64,000 nt of DNA. Source: Symsagittifera roscoffensis (Eukaryota; Xenacoelomorpha; Acoela; Convolutidae). The notes beneath the pieces are model-generated. The model was not told where the DNA came from. It searched no databases and worked only from the letters and a program-made list of their open reading frames with translations. The DNA is taken from assembly GCF_963678635.1 (NCBI RefSeq), contig NC_087070.1, forward strand, positions 13,056,539 to 13,120,538. Reading direction: 5' to 3'. Every line of letters starts with the position of its first letter. Within the stretch, counting starts at the first letter, position 1. Of the stretch, positions 52,949-61,539 are shown in pieces. The position numbers and the translations under genes are program-made.

Positions 52949-54627
52949 ATGAGTGACACTAATGAGATATACCAACGCTTGGTCGATTGCAAATTTGCAC
53001 TAGAAGACCCGTAGTTGGCGATGTTCACCGTCGCACTCCTTAATGCAACCGGAAGAGAAGGCCGTGGGGACCACCCACGGAAGTGGTCTTGATGTTAGCC
53101 TTCGGCGAGTCCGCGACCGCCGAGAGAGGCCGAAACAGACTCATGAGATGGCGAACCAGGACTAGTCGAGCAGAGGGATCATTGGCTAGGGGAGATGCCC
53201 CTACCTGTTTGGCCTATGCAGCCTCTCATTGGAGCCAAGCGTTCACGTGATGGGCCGGGCCCATCGCATTCGGCGAAATCTCAAACTGCAGCTCCTCCAC
53301 CGAAACAAGTCAGGATGAGCGAAATGGAGATCCAGACTTCGGACACCATTGAGACCTTGGATAAGAAGGAGATAGACTGGCAGGAGTTGCGTGCCAAGTT
53401 GGAGGAATACAAGGCGATGGCCCGAGAGAGACTAATGGAAAAAGAAATATGATGAACTGCAAATAACCTTCAAAGAGAAGGAGATAAAGCATCTGAGCGA
53501 GTCCTGGCAACGATGAATTCCGATGGTTCTAAGGACGCGCGTTCTCTGATAAAGACACAGGAGATGTGTGTCTCTAGGGAGCCCGTGGCCTCTCCGCAGA
53601 CATCGCAATCTGCCTCAAGTTATAGGAACACGATAACTTAACCTTCGGATACCTATATAGCTCCCCATTTTCACGAGTCGTTCAATAAGTTAGCCATGAA
53701 CGAAATCAACAGGACCAGCGGACGGACGCTGTGTAGGGTCGTTCCTTCCCATCACACAGATCGCTCCTCAAGCAATTCGGAACGAACGTCACGAGCCATC
53801 GTGCCAGCGGGTCCGACACGAGGCAAAACTGCCTCAAGATCTTGTGTGGTGGATATCAGGAAGAATCTTGCGGTCCTTAATTTCTTCTTGCAAGTGGCTG
53901 CGGAGCATCCTCGAGCCTGCCTGAACGGCATGAGCTGGTACCCTGCCATAGGCAATCGAGAAATTCCTTCAAGGAATCGTCATCTGATTGTAGGTGAGGG
54001 ACCTGAATCCTGAACGAGTTTTTGTGAGTGGTCAGACCACTTTCGTATTTTTTGGAGGAGTATCTGTGGCCCAAGTCATCAAGATGATGGAGTCTCAGAA
54101 CGAGGACTAGCTGGACACCTTGACAATGATCATTGGCACCAGCGATATCTCGAGGGCTCCTGTTACCCCAGAGAGCAGGTGGGAACCTCTGGTGGTCTGC
54201 TTGTTGAACGAACTGAAAGAGAAATATAAGCCGAGGAACGAACCCCACAGAATGCGGAAGTGGGCAGCTGACTTTATGAATGGCAACGTGACCCGATGGA
54301 ATGAAATGATCCGTAATCTGATCAGGAGCAATCCAGGCGAGATACGACTCGTGGATTTGGAGAATACGTTGCGCATGACTGGCCATCTCGCGCTCACCAG
54401 AGGTGGTGTACGTTTTAATACATTGCAGGGAAGGCGATGGATCAACTACGACTTTCAGACAAGAATCGAGGAGTTAGAAGGAGAACTCAGGACAACTGAT
54501 GTCCTGGCGCGAACCAGGTTGACGGGCAGATGCAAAGTAAGGAGCAATGTGCCAGAGCCACTCGCTTATCGTCTTAGGCCTCTGACATCCAAAGCGGGTG
54601 TTGCTGCTCCCTCGGCTTCTAGCTGAG
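52949..54627 (+). pseudogene. Coiled-coil plus SGNH-hydrolase-like protein, degenerate
   Basis: The ATG at 52949 (MSDTNEIYQRLVDCKFALED) shares one frame, with four stops, with 53195-53452, which holds a charged helix (EIDWQELRAKLEEYKAMARE). The frame 53513-54013 follows (one stop), then 54120-54626. SGNH blocks in order: LIVGEGPES where the nucleophile block (GDS) is expected; FVSGQTTFVFFGGVS; MIIGTSDISRAPVTPE for the G-x-N-D block with Asn changed to Ser; DFMNGNVTRWNEMIRNLIRS; and LTRGGVRFNTLQGRRW where the D-x-x-H block is expected, now G-x-x-R. All catalytic positions are thus eroded, in line with a dead copy. Esterase domains of this kind are known in some retroelements (CR1 ORF1, for example). 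Confidence 0.55.
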
Positions 54628-54638
54628 ACATAAGGGAA

Positions 54639-55214
54639 ATGCTGAGGACGGTTTCCCCTCCTCGAACACAATCTCAGGAGAGCCGGCTGGGAAGACCCAA
54701 TGAGACCGTTTCTCAGGCCTCCATGAATGCGAGTTACTTGTCCACGATAACCCCTGCTTCTGCGGGAAGTTCATCGGCTACTACTGCACCTGCAGAGGAA
54801 CTTGAATCAACCAGTGTGCCGCTCTGGAACTGTCCAGATCCCAACTTTGAATATATATACGTTGACGAGTCGAGCAGACGATAGAAGAATGACGGACGGG
54901 AATGGCCCCACGGTGTCAGGATTGTACCTGATATCGAGCGTGGACTGGCTATTGGCGGAGCAAGAGCAGTTCAGCTCCGCTATAGCGCTCAGGTTTGTGG
55001 ATCTCGATGGGTTGCCTCAGGACAACGCAATGAGACCTTTAAATACACGATCCCTGGTGGATGTCCGTCGGAGGGCCAAAGAGTTGATGCCACCTCTCCG
55101 GAAGGTTAAAAGGGTAATTTCACCACGGAGAACAAGCCCAATAATAAACACCGCAGTTCTCCAAGCCGCCGGGCCAATTGCCGGGCGAATATTCGAGAGC
55201 ATATCCCAGAGCTA
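54639..55214 (+). pseudogene. Unknown element protein, part B
   Basis: A Ser/Thr-rich tail (54639-54884) is followed by a 143-codon frame (54802-55233) with WLLAEQEQFSSAIALRFVDL and RRRAKELMPPLRKVKRVISP. The family is not recognised. It continues on the same strand into the inverted-repeat region, where the frame reads GLEIPMGDSLFGAYGPL. Confidence 0.35.
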
Positions 55215-55708
55215 CCTCGGTGAAAGAAGATGACAGGAGTTATCAGGGACTGGAGATACCGATGGGCGATAGTCTGTTTGGTGCCTATGGTCCCCTATAT
55301 ATCAAAAATGTCAAATATCTAATAGAAGCTAGTTCGGACTATCTCTACACGCCTCGATCCCTCTTCTAGCTGGATGTGATTTTCCTAACGGCTCCCAAAC
55401 TGGATTGGGACAAGCTGTGAATATGGCGATAAGCGTGCGGAGAATTATCAGTATGGGCCCACAAGAAATGATAATAGCCGGCTCCATTGATCACCTACAG
55501 AGCCGAGGGCTACTGGCTCGCCTCACGGGCGGATCAGTTCCCAGCAATGAGGTTATGGGAGAAGCAATTATAGAACAAACTGGATTGGGACTAGCCTCTA
55601 TTAGATAGTTGACATTTTTGATATCTAGGGGACCATAGGCACCAAACAGACTATCGCCCATCGGTATCTCCAGTCCTTTATAACTCCTGTCATCTCCTTT
55701 CACCGAGG
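55215..55708. repeat. 118 bp inverted repeat (55215-55332 / 55591-55708) with 258 bp centre
   Basis: The left arm starts CCTCGGTGAAAGAAGATGAC and the right arm is its reverse complement, ending with GTCATCTCCTTTCACCGAGG, with only a few differences. The arms encode GDSLFGAYGPL.IKNV on the plus strand (left) and on the minus strand (right). A direct 16-mer CAAACTGGATTGGGAC occurs at 55396-55411 and 55576-55591, at the edge of the right arm. This indicates a local duplication-inversion within a former coding region. Confidence 0.85.
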
Positions 55709-57300
55709 AACTTCCTGGTCGACTACTTTCGGCCATGACTGTGGTGCAAATAGCGGTGCGGCAACGTCTCACCAGGAACGCGGTGAAGAAGGTTTTTTGT
55801 GTTGTAACCAGGATATGCGGCGCTGCCACAACCAATACAGTTCGTGTACGCGATGGTCACTACAATAGCAGGGGGACGATTCGATGTGATCATTCTCACG
55901 CCGAACAGAGCCGTCGATCATGACACTTACTATCCTCTTCGCTCTGAACTTCCTGCTGTCTGGGCGGTCATTTCAAACGCCATCCAGGTACTTAGGGAAC
56001 ATAGCACAACTCGTGTGGTGTTGGAAGAAGTCCTGGGGTTGGAACTTTCCAACTTCGCCAGGTTGTTTAAACTGAGACTAGGAGTGGACCACGTGTTGAT
56101 GCAACAGGTGGCCAACACCCTCTGGCTCAGGCAGATGGATTATGCACAGGAAAGGATGGTCAGAAGGAATCTGACATCATCGGAAGAGGACCTCATGGCA
56201 CAGGCCCTGAGGACAAAGCCGCACACTAACTCGTGGCTTTTTTAATCACCAAGAGTGTGTACCTGAAGAATTTGTTGAATGAACGGGAACTGGCCAGAGG
56301 CAAGATGCTCCAATTGATGCAAGATGTGAACACGATGTCGTTGGACAAGTTCCAGGCGGACGTTTTGGCCACAAAGGCACAATACGAAAGTTCTGATGCA
56401 ATCCTGTGAGGAATGGGAGTGGGATGGACGCCATCATTCTTGTCCACGTGCTACCCGATGGTCCCTAGAAACCTGATAGCGAGCGTCGTCAAAGACATCA
56501 GGAAATTGTCGATTGGCTTAGTGTTGGCACTATACGTGACGTTTGTCCATGAAAACTTCGAAAAGGGACCCGCGAATCGCTTCACTCAAGCGTTGGCGGA
56601 CGTGAGGCTGGATGGATTCCTCACCCTAATCACGATGAAGTTTGGTCGACTGGGTGATTTATTCTTGCTCCTGCGTTACCCTGTACAACTACAGGGGACG
56701 AGCCGAGAGTTCAATGCGCAGTTGGAAACCGCTTCCTATCAGAAGTTGAAAGATTGGAGAATGCTCTTGATCCAGTATCTCCTGCAACAGAACAGGAGCG
56801 TCACGGGAGAAGATAAGGTCGCAACGGGAACTAGTGAGTGTAAACAGTATTGTGGCATGCTCCTGCTGACTGACCTGGCCGTGATGATGCGGATCGATCC
56901 GCTGGCTCTAGTCTTTGGGTCGAGGGAGTTCGTCACGGTGGAAAGCGTACAGAAACTCAGTACTGTACGTCAATTTGTTCTTAGTGTTGGATTGTTCTGT
57001 GCTGAATTGGGTGGACCACAAAGGACTGAGAGGGTTGCCCAGTAACGACAGGTTGTTCGGAAGACTAGCGGAGACGGTATGGATGTTGATGGACTTCAAA
57101 AACAACTTCAATTGTAGAATGGGCGGTGAGGACTTTTTCCATGTCCAGTTTAACCATAAGCTTTCGAATCTGCGACCAGTAGTGAAGGATTCAGGAGAGG
57201 CAATGCAGGTCACGGCTCGGCCGGAAGCATATGCACATTTCAAGGAGAATCAGCAGGTGTGGCTTGCAGGGTCTAGACCACTGCCGGTACAATGTCCCTG
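55709..57300 (+). pseudogene. Unknown element protein, part C
   Basis: Successive frames: 55735-55923; 55844-56245 (RFDVIILTPNRAVDHDTYYP, LELSNFARLFKLRLGVDHVL); an ATG-less frame 56233-56409 (LDKFQADVLATKAQYESS); 56413-57045 (210 codons, DVRLDGFLTLITMKFGRLGD, CKQYCGMLLLTDLAVMMRID); and 56915-57301 (FHVQFNHKLSNLRPVV). The compositions are alike, mostly helical, with hydrophobic patches, and joined by single frameshifts. They look like one large protein of several hundred residues. No RT, polymerase, helicase or protease motif is visible. A structural (capsid or nucleocapsid-like) role is a guess. Confidence 0.4.
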
Positions 57301-58025
57301 ATATCCGCCGATAAGGAGGATGCTGCTGGGAGTCATGTCTCCCGCCATTGCCCCTCGCATCGGAGCGGCTCGTGGCGCGGAAGAAGAATACGGAACTGGA
57401 GTGAAGGGATGGAGCCACGCTTCATAAGCTGGAACATTGCAGCCATACACACGTTTAATTTTTCTTTTCCTGGTGCATGGAGCCGGAAGAAGATTAAGTC
57501 ACCACCTTCCAGGATTTCCGGGGTTTCCGCTGACGTGTGGAACAAGGTGTGCACAACAGCCGATGATTGTTCGCGCAGGAAGGGGCCAGGAGAAGTGAAA
57601 TTGATACTGCTGGATGTGTCAAGGGAGTGCAGAGGAGGCATCTACATGACGGTGGATGAGCTGACGCCACATGTTCAAGAGTCGGTGGAATTCTTGGTGA
57701 ACGATGAGCTGATCTACCAGGCAGGGGATTTGACTGTGCCGGCTCGGCCGGGCCAAAACCAGATGCCAATGATGATTACGTGATGGATCAGGATGATGAT
57801 CCCATGGAAGCGAAGGAGGACAAGACGAGTGGACTGGACTTAGGTGCGTTGGAGAGGGACTTGCTGGAGTATCAGTTCAGTGAAGACGACGAAGACGGGG
57901 AAGTCGATGATCCTCTATTGTTGATGACGCCATCATCATTTATGTCCCCTGCGAAAGAGGCACCAGCCAGCCTGTCTTCAGCGGACCCAGTAGGCCTGGC
58001 ATTGGGTTCTCGGAGTAGAAGATAA
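57292..58025 (+). pseudogene. Unknown element proteins, part D
   Basis: The frame 57292-57783 has GPGEVKLILLDVSRECRGGI and YMTVDELTPHVQESVEFLVN. It is followed with a 4 bp overlap (ATGA, 57780) by an 81-codon acidic frame (57780-58025: DLLEYQFSEDDEDGEVDDPL). The same ATGA overlap occurs at 51258, which hints that both blocks share one expression style. Family unknown. Confidence 0.35.
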
Positions 58026-58060
58026 ATAAACTGCTTCACGAGTCACCTAGGAGAAGAAGA

Positions 58061-58384
58061 ATGGAAGACATGCTGAGGGTATTCTTCCTGGGAATATTGC
58101 CAGAAGAGGAATGGGAGAGATACCAAAGTGAACTGGAACGCAAGACGGGATTAGCCTGGAACCGAGTGGTATTCATGGAGAGGACTTGGGACGAGATACG
58201 TAGGTACGTGACGCAGTCCGTGATGAAGGTGGGGTTGAATCAGCCCATTAGGCGCGAAGTTCTAGGGAAACTGATGAGCTCCGCAGAGTCTGACGTTCTG
58301 TCCGAGTCAGTCACGGAAGACAGTGCCAATGACTGTCAGATCACAAAGGAAACATACAATAAAGCGAGCCAAGAAAGGACTTAA
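58061..58384 (+). CDS. Hypothetical helical protein, 107 residues
   Basis: It starts MEDMLRVFFLGILPEEEWER and ends NKASQERT followed by a stop. It is intact over its length but probably a fragment, because related composition continues downstream through stops to 58800. Unrecognised. Confidence 0.3.
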   Translation: MEDMLRVFFLGILPEEEWERYQSELERKTGLAWNRVVFMERTWDEIRRYVTQSVMKVGLNQPIRREVLGKLMSSAESDVLSESVTEDSANDCQITKETYNKASQERT

Positions 58385-59330
58385 GAGATTGAGAAGCAGG
58401 GTAGGGAGTCAAACAGCGAATTAAAAAGTAGCAAAGTCGAAAGCGAACGCGGTAGTGGCCTCCTTGGCGAAAGCATCTCGCCCGAAAGAATTTGAAAAAG
58501 GAGAAAAAGAACACCCGATACCACCAATCTTATTGGCAGGCTTCATCTCAACAGCCTCGAAGTCGAAGAAGAGATACGAAGCTTGAAATGGAAGTCATCA
58601 GCCAGTGTTGATCTGGTGTGTTTGATGACTATAAACCGTCGCGACCAAACATGGCACTGATGAAGCTGGAGGGACAACTCGGCGTGGTCGAGTACAGTCG
58701 GATCACAAAACCCGACTCAGTCCACATGGGTGATCCCGCAGGGGGCTATGTGGAGATGCTCAAGGCGAGGAACTGAGCGAGAGGGCACTTGATGCTTGAT
58801 GGCCTGGAGTGAGATTGAACGCCATGCAAGAATACCTACAGGAATTGAAGGAAAACTCTAATCTGAAACGAAAAGAGTATGGCATTGCGATGTCCTCGGA
58901 GGCAAACGAAATGGGGTTGAAGCAGTTGTTAAAGATCTCCTGGAGGGCGGCCCTCCAGATATACTTCGATGAGACCATGCATGCGCCTGCGACGGTGGCA
59001 GCGTACCTGGCCTACACATGTGCAAGGACCGACTTGCTGGTTTGATTGGCTTGGTGCTTGATGGGAGTTAAGAGATCAGAATATGAGGCCAGTAACGATT
59101 CGATACCGAAGGAGCAGGAGCTGGAACTGATGGTAGCCCTGCGAGTGTTGAACATTGAAGACGACTCTGCGATAACCTAGGTTAAGCGCAAAGATACCCT
59201 TTGTTTTGTTAGATTCGTGGTGGATTGTATCCCCACTCCTGTATTAGAGGAATGTATAAAAACCTTTCGGCAAGGGGGAGTTGATCGTTAACGCATTTCT
59301 CTAAGGGCTCTGCTGGAGATATATCAGGAC
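58385..59330 (+). pseudogene. Unknown element protein, part E
   Basis: A broken stretch with a 78-codon frame (58809-59045: MRLNAMQEYLQELKENSNLK, WRAALQIYFDETMHAPATVA) and an ATG-less continuation (KEQELELMVALRVLNIEDDS near 59110-59180). It is helical and charged. It resembles a structural protein more than an enzyme, but no family is named. Confidence 0.3.
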
Positions 59331-59972
59331 ATGCCGCTGCTGATACCAACCAAGGATTCTAACGATGTAGAGAGCTACTGCAAGCTAGAGGAGGCGAGGA
59401 GATACTCCAAAAAGGAGCTGAAAGCGAGTCGTGAATCCATTGAAATAGTCAGAGATCCAAATGATTATGCAAACTTGGGTAAACTGAAATCGTTTCAATC
59501 TGTATCAGGCATACAAGGAATAGCGTATCACCCCTTCGTGAACGAGGAAGCCAGGGAGGCATAGTTTGACTATGAACAGGTCATGCTCCTTGATTTCTGG
59601 TTTGAGAGAGTCAAGGAAACCGGCATGTTAACGGTGGAACAACCAAAACTGTCACTCATTTTGGAGGAACGAGTGGTTGAACCCTCGGTTCCCCAGCTGA
59701 AGGGGCAAGTGAGCTTTGAATTTGGTTCATGGGACGACCCCATGAAGACCAGCTTAGTAACTATGTGGGAGCTCATGAAGCCTTCAAGGTGCCCACACCC
59801 GAATGCCGTTATGATCTGGGATATGACGGGAGATGTCGCATTGGATTTGGATGATGACGCGAGTCTGCATGATTTGGCCGTAATACACCATCTGTTGGCC
59901 CTGAAAGTAGCAAAGAAGAACGGCCGACCAGCCACGGAATTGTCCGGGGAAGTTCTCCAAGTAATTGGTTGA
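59331..59972 (+). pseudogene. Unknown element protein, part F
   Basis: 59331-59564 (NLGKLKSFQSVSGIQGIAYH) ends with a TAG, and the same frame continues at 59565-59972 (FDYEQVMLLDFWFERVKETG, VSFEFGSWDDPMKTSLVTMW), so a single nonsense change separates them. Total about 213 codons. The family is not recognised. Confidence 0.4.
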
Positions 59973-60735
59973 AACAGGGCGCTTGTCTAGCTTCCAGTTG
60001 TGGAATGGAAGGACACGTATGTGGTACGGGCCATTGTCTAAATACAATGAGTGAGAAACATCGCCAACTAGCTAAATTGTATGGGAGATTAAGCATGTCG
60101 GACAAAAAAGAAATGGAATTAATTGCGGACTGTCATGGAGTAACAGAAGTGAACTTGATTACTGCCTTAAGATTTTGCAGCATGACCAGCTCGATCGAGT
60201 CGTTGAAACGCCTGAAGCGTGCCCATGGGCTGGTTTCGTCCTTGAGTGTGGAAGTGTTCCCCGGATCGTTGCAGACGGAGCAGAAAGATGGAGGATGGCG
60301 AGAAGCTCTAGAAAACGAGATGAATCTGAATGACAGTGAGGCTTATCATAGACCTACTGGATCGAAGGTTCTGGTGAGTTCGAGCTCCGCACCATATTGT
60401 GATAGCAAATACCTTACGCACATGGTGGTGATGGATGTGAAGACGCAGCAGTTGCTGGTTGACCTACTCTTCTCCAAACCAAAATGCGTCATGTTGGCTA
60501 CAATGTCGGAGAGGTCGTATGACTTACTGACGAAGATCCTTCAGGCCGTCCCGAAGAGATCTGAAAGCGAGTTGTAGGATGTAGTGGGTGAAAATTTCAT
60601 GAGGTTGTGTGAAGGTGATGTGAGTAAGTTCCAGAACAAAAAGGCTAGCGGAGAATTACCTATTGACTTCCCCACCATGGATGAGAAAGACGATGTGAGT
60701 AGTATGATTGTTAATCAGATGAGCCATACATAACC
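59969..60735 (+). pseudogene. Unknown element protein, part G
   Basis: It overlaps part F by 4 bp (ATGA-like arrangement at 59969). 202 codons (GMEGHVCGTGHCLNTMSEKH, MELIADCHGVTEVNLITALR, CDSKYLTHMVVMDVKTQQLL), then a TAG at 60577 and open continuation to about 60732 (DVVGENFMRLCEGDVSKFQN). A Cys/His cluster at the start could bind metal. This is the last coding signal of the compositional island. Unrecognised. Confidence 0.4.
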
Positions 60736-61539
60736 GGTACATTTAAGGTTTTGCCAATTCGCGCGCGGAAAAAGAACATTTTTGAGTCTGATACAATCCT
60801 TGAACCCAAAATCATACACATTGCTGCCTGAGACATTAAAATATGGTATCGCACTGATTGGTTCAGTTTCAAAACAGTTCAATAGTTTTTCAATTTAATC
60901 CGTAAAACATGTTTTGCAAAATATTGATTTTTTTGTCTGCTTCTGATGTGTTTAAAATTAGTCAAAGAAACTGATAGTCTTAGCTGCAGTAGGTCTGCTG
61001 CTGATCAATTAAAAACTCAAAAAAAGAACAAATTCAAATGAGACGAAAACTACAAAGGGATTAAGTCAAATCAAACTACATAACACATCACACCAAATCA
61101 ATGAATTTTAGATTCAAAGTAATCAAAGTTTAAATTATATCAAACAACAAAATGAAAAAATAACGCGAGCTTGCATTGTATAGTCTTCTTTGTCAGCATC
61201 GTATCATGAGTACTTGGATTTTTTCCGTAGAGGCTCATCGGCTTCTTCAAAAGCTTCATCATTAATATATGGACATTTTAAGTATGGCTTCTCATAGATA
61301 GGTACATGCCAATCGATTACATACTCATAATCACTGCTTTCATCGGCTGTACGAACTTATCCAGGATCTGGAGGTGTGAAAGAACCCACACTTTTATTGT
61401 CAGATTTAGAGAGATCAATTGAACCATCACAATCTCTCTTTTTACTTGCATACTCTGGCAACTGTGATCGGTATCTGGTATAATCGAACATTGCCCATTT
61501 TCTTCATCACTAATATAATCATAGCATTTATTGACCATG
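60736..61539. other. AT-rich spacer between the accessory block and the Polinton polymerase
   Basis: No LTR-like sequence is visible where a 3' LTR of the long element might be expected. A minus frame (61317-61574) begins MLQFILQDEDSCMVNKCYDY; its first residues duplicate the end of the polymerase frame (a 20 bp repeat, GAAGGAT.AACTG, at 61555-61592). It may be a Polinton gene tail or chance. Confidence 0.4.

Noticed and set aside
52441-53030. 3' LTR of the Gypsy element directly after the macro domain
   Set aside because: No similarity to 939-2363, 30901-31740 or the leader could be found, and no polypurine tract is apparent.
53877-54386. 169-codon minus-strand frame with several His and Arg
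   Set aside because: Antisense to the SGNH-like coding frame, which has domain-level support.
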